A DNA stretch of 64,000 nucleotides. It comes from Paracidovorax cattleyae. GTDB taxonomy: Bacteria > Pseudomonadota > Gammaproteobacteria > Burkholderiales > Burkholderiaceae_C. Under the pieces are notes generated by a model. The model made no database searches, was not told the origin of the DNA, and saw nothing but the letters and a program-made list of their open reading frames with translations. The position numbers and the translations under genes were made by a program. The DNA lies in contig NZ_FNJL01000004.1 of NCBI RefSeq assembly GCF_900104515.1, forward strand, positions 1 through 64,000. Reading direction: 5' to 3'. Position 1 is the first letter of the stretch, and each line of letters opens with the position of its first letter. Shown one piece after another: positions 16,279 through 24,604 of this stretch.

Positions 16279-17619
16279 GTGCGACCTATCGACCTCCACC
16301 AGCTGGCGGACACCGCCCGCTTCAACCGGTTCCACGCACTGGTGCTTTTCTGGTGCGCGCTGATCATCGTGTTCGACGGCTACGACCTGGCCGTCGTCGG
16401 CATCGCCCTGCCATCGATCATGGCCAAGATGGGCGTGGACGCCACCCACGCGGGCTTCATGGTGAGCTCGGCGCTGTTCGGCATGATGTTCGGCGCCATC
16501 CTGCTGGGGACGGTGGCGGACCGCATCGGGCGCCGCTGGGCCATCGTCATCTGCCTGGCGCTGTTCAGCGTCTTCACCGCGGGGGCCGGCCTGGCGCAGG
16601 GGCCGGTGTCGTTCAGCGCGATGCGCTTCCTCGCGGGGCTGGGCATCGGCGGCGTGATGCCGAGCGTGGTGGCGCACATGACGGAATACGCGCCCAGGAA
16701 GATGCGCGCCACCCTGGTCACGCTGATGTTCAGCGGGTATGCGCTCGGCGGCATGCTGGCGGCGCTGCTGGGCAAGGGCCTGTTGGAGAGCTATGGCTGG
16801 CAGTCGGTGTTCTTCGCCGCCGGCCTGCCCCTGCTGCTCGTGCCCTTCATCCTGAAGTCGCTGCCCGAGTCCATGCCGTTCCTGCTGGCCCGGGGACGTA
16901 CCGATGAACTGCGGCGGATCGTCGCCCGGCTGGACCCGGGCTACACGCCGCAGGACGGCGACCGCTTCACCATCCCCGCCCACGAGAAGGCCGCCGCGGC
17001 GCCCATCCGCCAGCTGTTCAGCAACGGCCGGGGCTTCAGCACGGTCATGTTCTGGATCGCGTTCTTCATGTGCCTCTTCATGGTGTTCGCGCTCAGCTCA
17101 TGGCTCACCAAGCTCATGGCCGGCGCCGGCTACAGCCTGGGCTCGGCGCTGAACTTCGTGCTGGTGATGAACATCGGAGCGGTGGCAGGCGCGGTCGGTG
17201 GCGGATGGCTGGCCGACCGGCTCCACATCAAGTACGTGCTGGCCGGCATGTACGCGCTGGCAGCGGTGTCGCTCACGCTGCTGGGGCAGCCGGCCTCCAC
17301 GCCCGTGCTGTTCGTGCTGCTCGGCCTGGCGGGCGCTTCCACCATCGGCACCCAGATCGTCGCGAACGCCTATGCCGGCCAGTTCTACCCCATGGCGGTG
17401 CGCGCCACGGGCCTGGGCTGGGCCCTGGGCATCGGCCGCAGCGGCGCCATCCTGGCGCCCATCCTGATCGGCATGCTCGTGGGCATGCGCCTGCCGCTGC
17501 AGCAGAACTTCGTCGCCATCGCGATCCCCGCGGTCATCGGCATGGTCGCTGTGCTGCTGATCCAGCACGGCCGGTCGGCGGCGGGCCCCATGCCCCGCGA
17601 CGCGCTGCTGTCGAAGTGA
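16279..17619 (+). CDS. graK: Aromatic acid:H+ symporter (MFS, AAHS family), probable gamma-resorcylate importer
   Basis: 446 residues with about twelve membrane segments. Seen: the AAHS signature in helix 1 (FDGYDLAVVGIALP, with the conserved DGxD), the loop 2-3 motif GTVADRIGRRWAI, RFLAGLGIGGVMPS in helix 4, and a second-half GGWLADRLHIK loop. The family imports benzoate-type acids with protons. Divergent from the decarboxylase gene, it most likely brings in 2,6-dihydroxybenzoate. I chose the GTG at 16279 because GGAGA sits eight bases upstream. An in-frame ATG at 16204 without a ribosome-binding site would add 25 residues. Confidence 0.87.
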   Translation: MRPIDLHQLADTARFNRFHALVLFWCALIIVFDGYDLAVVGIALPSIMAKMGVDATHAGFMVSSALFGMMFGAILLGTVADRIGRRWAIVICLALFSVFTAGAGLAQGPVSFSAMRFLAGLGIGGVMPSVVAHMTEYAPRKMRATLVTLMFSGYALGGMLAALLGKGLLESYGWQSVFFAAGLPLLLVPFILKSLPESMPFLLARGRTDELRRIVARLDPGYTPQDGDRFTIPAHEKAAAAPIRQLFSNGRGFSTVMFWIAFFMCLFMVFALSSWLTKLMAGAGYSLGSALNFVLVMNIGAVAGAVGGGWLADRLHIKYVLAGMYALAAVSLTLLGQPASTPVLFVLLGLAGASTIGTQIVANAYAGQFYPMAVRATGLGWALGIGRSGAILAPILIGMLVGMRLPLQQNFVAIAIPAVIGMVAVLLIQHGRSAAGPMPRDALLSK

Positions 17620-17659
17620 GCGACCCATCCATCCCACACTCCACAGGAAAACGATAGGA

Positions 17660-18471
17660 AGCCTCCGGTCTTCGCCGCCGCCGTACTGGGCCCGTGCCGC
17701 CTGGGTGGGGCTCGCATCGGCCACGGCGGGGTCCGTCCGCCTCGGCCGCATCCCCATCGCCGGTTTCCAGCAGGCCGTGCGGTTCAACCCCTTCGGGGAT
17801 TCGGCGGTGCTCAGTCCTTTCCTGCTGCACAACTACCTGCCCAGCCCGTCCCAGTCCCTGATGGCGTCCGACGGATTCCTCGATTCCGGCTGGAGCGATT
17901 CGGTGGCCTACACCAGTCCTTCCTTCGCCGACGTGGCGGCCAGCGCGCAATACGCGGCCCGCGAGGATTCGGGCGCCGGCCGGCGGCTGGGCCTGGGCGC
18001 GATCTACGGCGCGCCCGCGTCGACATTCTCCCTGGGGGTCAGCTACGAGAAGACCGGCGGCGCCGCGGCCACGTTCCCGCGCCGCAATCCGGTGTCCGAT
18101 CCTGCCGCGGGCGTGGTCACCCTGCGGGACTTCACCAGTAGCACCGTGGGGGCCAGCGACGACTTCGGCGCCGTCAGGCTGTTCGGCCAGTACCGCCACG
18201 CGCGCCTGGAAGGCACCGGGGGCAAGGTCCGCCTGGAGACGGCCCAGCTGGGTGCCGCGGTGCCCCTGGGCGCCGGCAAGGTGCTGGCCAGCGTGGCGCG
18301 CACGGAGAAGACCGAGGCGTCGTCGCAGGACCAGAACGCACCTCGGTCGCGCTCGGCTACGACCACGGCCTGTCGAAACGCACGGACGTGTATGTGGCGA
18401 CCCTGTTCGACAAGGCCTCCGGCCTGGACCGCGGCACGACGCTGGCCATGGGCATCCGCCACCGGTTCTGA
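17660..18471 (+). pseudogene. Outer-membrane porin remnant (start missing, frameshift near 18339)
   Basis: The sequence from ~17690 reads as the middle and end of a Comamonadaceae-type trimeric porin: AAWVGLASATAGSVRLGR, then DGFLDSGWSDSVAYTSPSF and FGQYRHARLEGTGGK. The signal peptide and first ~100 residues are absent. At about 18339, after SQDQN, the frame shifts. Continuing in the other frame gives TSVALGYDHGLSKRTDVYVA and a classic porin end, GTTLAMGIRHRF, with the terminal Phe required for outer-membrane assembly, and the stop at 18469-18471. A single lost base explains the shift. The remnant follows the transporter gene directly and was presumably the uptake porin of the locus. Confidence 0.82.
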
Positions 18472-18495
18472 CCGTGCGGCCGTCGCGGCCGTCGC

Positions 18496-18531
18496 GGCGG
18501 CGGGCGCGCTCAGTCCGGCGCGCCCGCCGCC
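18496..18531. terminator. Perfect 14-bp GC hairpin between porin remnant and GGDEF gene
   Basis: The arms at 18496-18509 and 18518-18531 are perfectly complementary (GGCGGCGGGCGCGC), with an eight-base loop that contains the stop codon of the diguanylate cyclase gene on the minus strand. Its place between convergent genes suggests a bidirectional transcription barrier. No T run follows, so a classical intrinsic terminator is not certain. Confidence 0.55.
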
Positions 18532-19697
18532 GGGTTCTGCACCTGCATCCGCCCGCGCCCCGCACGCTTGGCCTCGTAGAGGGCGGCGTCGGCGCGCGCC
18601 ATGAGGTCCGCGAGCAGCGGTGCGACGGCCACGGGGCCGGGGGCTGGCAGGCCGGCTTCCAGCGTGGCGGCCCCGGCGCTGTAGCCGACCGGGAATCCCA
18701 GGGCCTGCGGGCTGTCGGCGGCCAGCCGCGCCCGCAGCCGGCGGTCGAAGCTCTCGGCGGCGCGGTCGCCCGGCGCATGCGCGAGCAGCACGGCGAATTC
18801 CTCGCCGCCGATGCGGCCCGCCGCGTCGCCCGTGCGCGTCGCGTCCTGCAGCAGCCGCGCGAAGAACGTGAGCACATGGTCGCCCGTGCCGTGCCCATGC
18901 GTGTCGTTCACACGCTTGAAGTGGTCCACGTCCAGCATCACGGCGGTGACGCGCAGGCCATGCTGCAGCGCATGCGCCAGCAGCGCGCGGCCCCGGGCGT
19001 CGAAGCCGCGCCGGTTGAGCACGCCGGTGAGCGCATCCGTCTTGGCCAGTGCGCGCAGCTTGTCCTCGGCCTCGGTGCGCCATGCGACGAGCAGCGCCAC
19101 CGTGCCCAGCACCAGTGTCACGTTGGCGGCGACGGCGGCGGCGATGTTCACCGGGTGCGGCGTGCGAAAGCTCGGGTAGGCGTCGGTGAAGGCACCGAGC
19201 ACGCCGCGTGCGCCCGTGAAGCCGGCCATGGCGACGAGGCAGGCGCACAGCAGCAGGCGCCAGTGCCGGGGCGACGGCCGCCAGGGCGCGAGCGTGGCCC
19301 GCGCCACGGTGGCCAGCAGCACGGCCAGCAGCAGGTTGGCCCAACCCACGCGGAAGGGGTAGCTGCCGAAGCCGAGGGTGTAGCCGAGTGGTATCGCGGC
19401 GACGAGCCAGGGCAGCCACCGCCGCCCCGGGCGCGGCCCCAGCCATTCCTGCAGCGCGGTGAACAGCGACCACTGGGCGGCCGCCGCGCTGGCGATGGAG
19501 AGCGTGGACAGCGCCTGGTCCCACAGGTGGGAGGACGCGATGATCGCCGCCCAGGAGGCGGCCTGCAGCACCACGCTGGCCTGCGCGAAGCGTGCCGCCC
19601 GGCTCACCTCCCGCCCCATGATGAGCGGCAGGGCGATCGAGAGCATCAGCAGGTTGGTGGCCGTGACGGCCAGCAGCGTGGCGAAATCCAGTGCCAT
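18510..19697 (-). CDS. Membrane-bound diguanylate cyclase (GGDEF)
   Basis: 395 residues. The N-terminal half (1-~215) has about six hydrophobic segments forming an unrecognised membrane sensor. The C-terminal GGDEF domain (~230-385) begins LAKTDALTGVLNRRGFD and carries the intact active-site loop RIGGEEFAVLL, so it should make cyclic di-GMP from two GTP. An inhibitory I-site RxxD (RTGD) lies five residues before GGEEF, so product inhibition is expected. There is no EAL domain. It is 17 bases downstream of the AMP nucleosidase gene on the same strand. A functional link is not apparent. Confidence 0.9.
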   Translation of the reverse strand: MALDFATLLAVTATNLLMLSIALPLIMGREVSRAARFAQASVVLQAASWAAIIASSHLWDQALSTLSIASAAAAQWSLFTALQEWLGPRPGRRWLPWLVAAIPLGYTLGFGSYPFRVGWANLLLAVLLATVARATLAPWRPSPRHWRLLLCACLVAMAGFTGARGVLGAFTDAYPSFRTPHPVNIAAAVAANVTLVLGTVALLVAWRTEAEDKLRALAKTDALTGVLNRRGFDARGRALLAHALQHGLRVTAVMLDVDHFKRVNDTHGHGTGDHVLTFFARLLQDATRTGDAAGRIGGEEFAVLLAHAPGDRAAESFDRRLRARLAADSPQALGFPVGYSAGAATLEAGLPAPGPVAVAPLLADLMARADAALYEAKRAGRGRMQVQNPAAGAPD

Positions 19698-19714
19698 TCC
19701 GCCGCAGCGCCCTG

Positions 19715-21196
19715 CTACTGGAAAGCGACTTCCGCGAAGCTGCGCAGCTTGCGACTGTGCAGCCGGCTCACGCCGCCGGCGCGAAGGATGTCGATGGCGC
19801 GCATGCCGATGCGCAGATGCTGGTCCACGCGCTCGCGGTAGAAGTGGTTGGCCATGCCGGGCAGCTTGATCTCGCCGTGCAGCGGCTTGTCGGACACGCA
19901 CAGCAGCGTGCCGTAGGGCACGCGGAAGCGGAACCCGTTGGCGGCGATCGTCGCGCTTTCCATGTCCAGCGCCACGGCGCGGCTCTGGCTGAAGCGCCGC
20001 TGGGGCATGTTGTGGGGCAGCAGCTCCCAGTTGCGGTTGTCGGTGCTGGCCACGGTGCCGGTGCGCATGATGCGCTTGAGCTGGTCCTCGGGCACCTGGG
20101 TCACGTCCGCCACCGCCTGCTGCAGCGCGAGCTGGATCTCGGCCAGCGCGGGGATCGGCACCCACAGGGGCAGTTCCTCGTCGAGCACGTGGTCCTCGCG
20201 CACGTAGGCGTGCGCCAGCACGTAGTCGCCCAGCTGCTGGCTGTTGCGCAGGCCCGCGCAGTGGCCCAGCATCATCCAGGCGTGCGGCCGCAGCACGGCG
20301 ATGTGGTCGGTGATGGTCTTGGCGTTGGACGGGCCCACGCCGATGTTGACCATGCTGGTGCCGCTGCGGTCGGCGCGCACGAGGTGGTATGCGGGCATCT
20401 GCGGCAGGCGCGGCGGCGGCGAGCCGAGGTCGTCGCCCGCCTCGGCGGGCAGGCCGGTGCGGCGGGTGACCACGTTGCCGGGCTCGATGAAGGCGACGTA
20501 CTCGCTGTCGGGGTTCGCCATCTCGGCATGGCCCAGGCGCACGAATTCATCGATGTAGAACTGGTAGTTCGTGAACAGCACGAAGTTCTGGAACCACTCG
20601 GGCGCGGTGCCCGTGTAGTGGCGCAGGCGGTGCAGCGAATAGTCCACGCGCGGCGCGGTGAACAGCGACAGCGGCTGCGCCTCGCCCGCGCGCGGCTCCC
20701 AGGTGCCGTTGGCGATGCCGTCGTCCATGGCGGCGAGGTCGGGCAGGTCGAACACGTCGCGCATGAGCATGCGGCGCTGGGCCGACAGGGTGCCCTCGAT
20801 GTGGTCGTGCTCGGCGAACGAGAAGTGGATGGGGATGGGCTGGTTGCTGATGCCCACTTCCAGTTCGACGTTGTGGCTGGCGCGCAGCAGCCGGAACTGC
20901 TCGGCGTAGTAGCGCGCGAACAGGTCCGGGCGGGTGAGGGTGGTCTCGTAGCGGCCCGGCCCCTCCACGAAGCCGTAGGCCAGCTGCGTGGCAGCGCGCG
21001 CCACCGTGGTGGTCTGCACCCGCACGAAGGGGTAGAAGGCCCGCACGTGGCCGTTCGGCGTCTCGCCGGCCACGAAGCGCTGCATGGCGTTTCTCAGGTG
21101 GCCGATCTGCTCCTGGTAGATGCGCTGGACCTGGGCCAGCGCGTCGGCGGGATCGGTGTGGAAGGTGGGCTCTGTGAATTCTGGTATTTGGGCCAT
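19715..21196 (-). CDS. amn: AMP nucleosidase
   Basis: 493 residues, close to the usual ~485. It hydrolyses AMP to adenine and ribose 5-phosphate, helping set adenylate levels. Seen: the N-terminal AMP-nucleosidase-specific domain (1-~180, with GHVRAFYPFVRVQTTTVARA and NQPIPIHFSFAEHD) and the C-terminal nucleoside-phosphorylase-like domain with MVNIGVGPSNAKTITDHIAV, PHAWMMLGHCAGLR and VALDMESATIAANGFR, the last holding the Glu/Ser of the nucleoside site. The gene runs opposite to dbpA, with 65 bases between the starts. Confidence 0.95.
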   Translation of the reverse strand: MAQIPEFTEPTFHTDPADALAQVQRIYQEQIGHLRNAMQRFVAGETPNGHVRAFYPFVRVQTTTVARAATQLAYGFVEGPGRYETTLTRPDLFARYYAEQFRLLRASHNVELEVGISNQPIPIHFSFAEHDHIEGTLSAQRRMLMRDVFDLPDLAAMDDGIANGTWEPRAGEAQPLSLFTAPRVDYSLHRLRHYTGTAPEWFQNFVLFTNYQFYIDEFVRLGHAEMANPDSEYVAFIEPGNVVTRRTGLPAEAGDDLGSPPPRLPQMPAYHLVRADRSGTSMVNIGVGPSNAKTITDHIAVLRPHAWMMLGHCAGLRNSQQLGDYVLAHAYVREDHVLDEELPLWVPIPALAEIQLALQQAVADVTQVPEDQLKRIMRTGTVASTDNRNWELLPHNMPQRRFSQSRAVALDMESATIAANGFRFRVPYGTLLCVSDKPLHGEIKLPGMANHFYRERVDQHLRIGMRAIDILRAGGVSRLHSRKLRSFAEVAFQ

Positions 21197-21261
21197 GGGC
21201 GTATTGTCCACGCCCGCCGCATGGCGTGCCCGGGAAAGGGCCGGGCCGGGATAATCGGGCG

Positions 21262-22698
21262 ATGCAACCCTCCCCTTCCTCCCCGGCGCCCCAGGCCGCC
21301 GCCGCGGCATCCGCAGGCTTCGACGCCCTCGGGCTCGCCCCCGAGGTGCTGGCCAACCTGCGCCAGCTCGGCTACGACCGCATGACGCCCATCCAGGCCG
21401 CCAGCCTGCCGCCCGCGCTGCTGGGCCGCGACCTGATCGCCCAGGCCAGCACCGGCAGCGGCAAGACGGCCGCCTTCGGCCTCGCGCTGCTGGAGCGCCT
21501 CAATCCCCGCCGCTTCGCCGTGCAGGCGCTGGCGCTCTGCCCCACGCGCGAGCTGGCCGACCAGGTGGCGGCGGAAATCCGCCGGCTGGCCCGCGCGCAG
21601 GAGAACATCAAGGTGGTCACCCTGTGCGGCGGCGTGCCGCTGCGCGGGCAGGTCGCGAGCCTGGAGCACGGCGCGCATGTCGTCGTCGGCACGCCCGGCC
21701 GCGTGATGGACCACCTGGAGCGCGGCACGCTCGACCTGGACGCGCTGGCCACTTTCGTGCTGGACGAGGCCGACCGCATGCTCGACATGGGTTTTTCCGA
21801 GGACATCGCCCAGGTGGCGCGACGCTGCCCGGACACCCGCCAGACGCTGCTGTTCTCGGCCACCTATCCCGAAGGCATCGAGCGGATCGCGCGGCAGTTC
21901 ATGAAGGATCCGCAGCGCATCGTGGTGCAGGCCCAGCATGCCGCGGGCAAGATCGAGCAGCGCTGGTACGAGGTGAAGGAGCGCGAGCGCCTGCATGCCG
22001 TCTCGCAATTGCTGAACCATTTCCGGCCGGAATCCGCCATCGCCTTCTGCAACACCAAACAGCAGTGCCGTGACCTGGTGGAGGTGCTGCACGCGCAGGG
22101 CTTCAGCGCCCTGGCCCTGCACGGCGACCTGGAGCAGCGCGACCGCGACCAGGTGCTGGTGCAGTTCGCCAACCGCAGCTGCAGCGTGCTGGTGGCCACC
22201 GACGTGGCCGCGCGCGGCATCGACATCGCCGGGCTGCAGGCCGTGATCAACGTGGACGTGGCGCCCGATCCGGAAGTGCACATCCACCGCATCGGGCGCA
22301 CCGGCCGTGCCGACGCGGAGGGCCTGGCGCTCAGCCTGGCGAGCCTGCCGGAGATGGGCCAGGTGGGCCGCATCGAGGTGCTGCAGGGCCGGCCGTCGGA
22401 GTGGCATCCGCTCTCCGGCCTCACCCCCGCGCCGGGCGGGCCGCTGCAGCCGCCCATGGCCACGATCCAGATCATCGGCGGCCGCAAGGAGAAGATCCGC
22501 GCGGGCGACGTGCTGGGCGCGCTCACCGGCGAGATGGGCTTCACCCGCGAGCAGGTGGGCAAGATCAACGTGAACGACTTCTCCACCTACGTGGCGGTGG
22601 AACGCAGCGTGGCGCGGCAGGCCGCGCAGCGGCTCTCGTCCGGCCGTGTGAAGGGCCGCAGCGTCAAGGCGCGGCTGGTCGAGGACGGCGACGCCTGA
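21262..22698 (+). CDS. dbpA: ATP-dependent RNA helicase DbpA
   Basis: 478 residues. A DEAD-box helicase that acts in 50S ribosome assembly through hairpin 92 of 23S rRNA. Seen: Q motif (FDALGLAPEVLANLRQLGYD with the downstream TPIQ), motif I ASTGSGKT, Ia PTRELA, TPGRVMD, motif II DEAD, motif III SAT, ATDVAARGIDI and motif VI HRIGRTGRA. The C-terminal ~75 residues form the DbpA-type RNA-binding domain (QIIGGRKEKIRAGDVLGAL), which distinguishes it from RhlE and SrmB. The start at 21262 begins just before the Q motif. Confidence 0.95.
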   Translation: MQPSPSSPAPQAAAAASAGFDALGLAPEVLANLRQLGYDRMTPIQAASLPPALLGRDLIAQASTGSGKTAAFGLALLERLNPRRFAVQALALCPTRELADQVAAEIRRLARAQENIKVVTLCGGVPLRGQVASLEHGAHVVVGTPGRVMDHLERGTLDLDALATFVLDEADRMLDMGFSEDIAQVARRCPDTRQTLLFSATYPEGIERIARQFMKDPQRIVVQAQHAAGKIEQRWYEVKERERLHAVSQLLNHFRPESAIAFCNTKQQCRDLVEVLHAQGFSALALHGDLEQRDRDQVLVQFANRSCSVLVATDVAARGIDIAGLQAVINVDVAPDPEVHIHRIGRTGRADAEGLALSLASLPEMGQVGRIEVLQGRPSEWHPLSGLTPAPGGPLQPPMATIQIIGGRKEKIRAGDVLGALTGEMGFTREQVGKINVNDFSTYVAVERSVARQAAQRLSSGRVKGRSVKARLVEDGDA

Positions 22699-22703
22699 CG
22701 CTT

Positions 22704-22731
22704 CCGCCCCGGGCATCCTGCCGCGGGGCGG
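22704..22731 (+). terminator. Candidate terminator after dbpA
   Basis: CCGCCCCG (22704-22711) and CGGGGCGG (22724-22731) form a perfect eight-pair stem with a 12-base loop, starting six bases after the dbpA stop. No T-rich tail follows, as is common in this GC-rich genome. Confidence 0.5.
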
Positions 22732-22811
22732 TCCCGTGCACGCCCTGAGGGTTTGCCCTGCCTCCAGTGAATGAGCGGGCGATTTAGACTTCCAGTCATC
22801 TAGAGGAGTAA

Positions 22812-23555
22812 ATGATGTCTGAAGTGATCGCGCTGGATACCGCAGGCCAGCCGGGCCTCGCGCGCTATGCTGCGCTCGCGGAAACCCTGCGCCGCCGCGT
22901 GGTGCGGGGCGAATGGCCTCCCGGCTCCGCGTTGCCGGCCGAGCAGGCCCTGGCGGCCGAGCACGGCGTGGCGCTGGGCACCCTGCGCCGGGCCCTGGAA
23001 CTGCTGGTGGAGCAGGGGCTGATCGAGCGCATCCATGGCCGCGGCACCTTCGTGCGCAGCGGGATCGCGGGTGCCTCGATGCTCCGTTTCTTCCGCTTCG
23101 GCGAAGGGCCGGCGGGCGTGCCGGCTTCGCGCATCCTGTCGCGCCAGCGGGCCGAGGCCCCCGGTGCCGTGGCCCGGGCCCTGGGCCTGGCCGCCGGCGA
23201 GAGCGCACTGCGCCTGCAGCGCCTGCGGCTGGTCGATGGCGAGCCCTGCCTGCTCGAGCGGATCTGGCTGCCGCTGGACCTTTTCGCGGCGCTGGAGGAG
23301 GGCGATCCACAGGACTGGGGCGACCTGCTCTATCCCTTCTATGCATCCCGGCTGGGTGTGCACGTGCACCGCGCGGTGGACGAGATCGGCTTCGCCGCCC
23401 TCACCGCGCCGCAGGCCCAGGCGCTCGGGCTGCAGGCCGGCCATCCCTGCGCCCTCGTCACGCGGCGCGCCATGGACCTGTCGGGCCGCTGCGTGGAGTG
23501 GCGCGCCACGCGCGGCGATGCCCACGCATTCCACTACACCGTCACGCTCGTGTGA
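22812..23555 (+). CDS. GntR-family regulator (HutC/UTRA type)
   Basis: 247 residues. The winged-helix DNA-binding domain (~15-85) shows YAALAETLRRRVVRGEWPPG, LPAEQALAAEHGVALGTLRR and LIERIHGRGTFV. The UTRA ligand-binding domain follows (~100-245). GAGGAG lies just before tandem ATGs at 22812 and 22815, and the second has the better spacing. The gene is 23 bases upstream of a TctC-type binding protein and an amidohydrolase on the same strand and probably regulates that unit. The ligand is unknown. A small dyad GACT-TCC-AGTC around 22786-22796, upstream of the ribosome-binding site, could be an operator. Confidence 0.87.
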   Translation: MMSEVIALDTAGQPGLARYAALAETLRRRVVRGEWPPGSALPAEQALAAEHGVALGTLRRALELLVEQGLIERIHGRGTFVRSGIAGASMLRFFRFGEGPAGVPASRILSRQRAEAPGAVARALGLAAGESALRLQRLRLVDGEPCLLERIWLPLDLFAALEEGDPQDWGDLLYPFYASRLGVHVHRAVDEIGFAALTAPQAQALGLQAGHPCALVTRRAMDLSGRCVEWRATRGDAHAFHYTVTLV

Positions 23556-23578
23556 CACAGCTCCCGGAGACTGCCCCC

Positions 23579-24604
23579 ATGACCGATTCCTCCCTGCCGC
23601 CCGCCGGCCCCGTCCCCGCCGGGCGGCTTTCGCGCCGCGGCATCGTGCTCGGCGCCGCGGCCGGTGCGCTCTGCGCTCCCTGGGGCGCCAGCCGCGCTGC
23701 GCCTGTCGCGGGCGGCCGCCCGGTCACCCTGGTGGTGTCCTACCCCGCCGGCGGCGGCGCCGACCTCATGGCCCGCATCATCGCGCCGCGCCTGGGCGAG
23801 GCCCTGGGCCAGGGCGTGGTGGTGGACAACAAGCCCGGGGCCAGCGGGCAGATCGCGGGGGCCTTCGTGGCGCGCTCGGCGCCGGACGGCGCCACGCTGC
23901 TGGTGGACGCTTCGTCGTTCGCGGTGAACCCGTCGCTCTATCCGAAGATGGCCTACGACTCCGACAAGGCCTTCACGCCGCTGGCGGTGCTGGCCACCTT
24001 CCCGAACGTGCTCGTGTGCTCGGCGGATTTCCCGGCGCGCACGGTGCTGGACGTGGTCCGCATGGCGCGCGAGCGCCCCGGCGACATCGCCTATGCCTCG
24101 TCGGGCAACGGCTCCGCGCAGCACCTCGCGGGCGCCTTGTTCGAGCAGCGCGCAGGCGTGAAGCTCTCGCACGTTCCCTACCGCGGGGGCGGCCCGGCCA
24201 TGAACGACGTGATGGGCGGGCAGGTGCCGCTGTTCTTCGCCAACGTGGCGTCCGCCCTGGGCCACATCCAGTCCGGCAAGCTGCGGGCGCTCGCGGTGAC
24301 GGCGCCGGTGCGCGCCCGCTCGCTGCCCACGGTACCGACCATGGCCGAGGTGGGCGTGCCCCAGTACGAGGTGCTGGAATGGAACCCCGTGCTGGCGCCG
24401 GCGGGGCTGCCGGCAGACACCCGCGGGACGCTGGTGGGCGCCATCCGCAAGGCGCTGGCCGATCCCGAGGTGCTGGCACGGGTGCGCGCCCTGGGGGGCG
24501 ACGTGTTCGCCGATGCCTCCCAGGCGAGCGCCGGGAAGTTCATCCAGGCGCAGCAGGCACAGTGGGCCCAGGTGGTCCGCGAGCGCAGGATTTCGGTGGG
24601 ATGA
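23579..24604 (+). CDS. TctC/Bug-family periplasmic solute-binding protein
   Basis: 341 residues. A twin-arginine-like signal (RLSRRGIVLGAAAGAL, residues ~16-31) precedes the Bug fold: VTLVVSYPAGGGADLMARII, VVVDNKPGASGQIAGAFVA, SSGNGSAQHLAGALF and the PYRGGGPAMNDVMGGQV loop, all hallmarks. The family binds carboxylates and related small molecules. Comamonadaceae carry many orphan copies without TctA/TctB membrane partners, and none is present here. The ligand is probably the substrate of the overlapping hydrolase. A GGAGA ribosome-binding site precedes the ATG, and the stop overlaps the next gene by four bases. Confidence 0.9.
   Translation: MTDSSLPPAGPVPAGRLSRRGIVLGAAAGALCAPWGASRAAPVAGGRPVTLVVSYPAGGGADLMARIIAPRLGEALGQGVVVDNKPGASGQIAGAFVARSAPDGATLLVDASSFAVNPSLYPKMAYDSDKAFTPLAVLATFPNVLVCSADFPARTVLDVVRMARERPGDIAYASSGNGSAQHLAGALFEQRAGVKLSHVPYRGGGPAMNDVMGGQVPLFFANVASALGHIQSGKLRALAVTAPVRARSLPTVPTMAEVGVPQYEVLEWNPVLAPAGLPADTRGTLVGAIRKALADPEVLARVRALGGDVFADASQASAGKFIQAQQAQWAQVVRERRISVG

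Noticed and set aside
13480-18471. Insertion sequence as cause of the two broken genes in the gamma-resorcylate locus
   Set aside because: No transposase fragment, terminal inverted repeat or target duplication is visible near either remnant; small deletions explain both.
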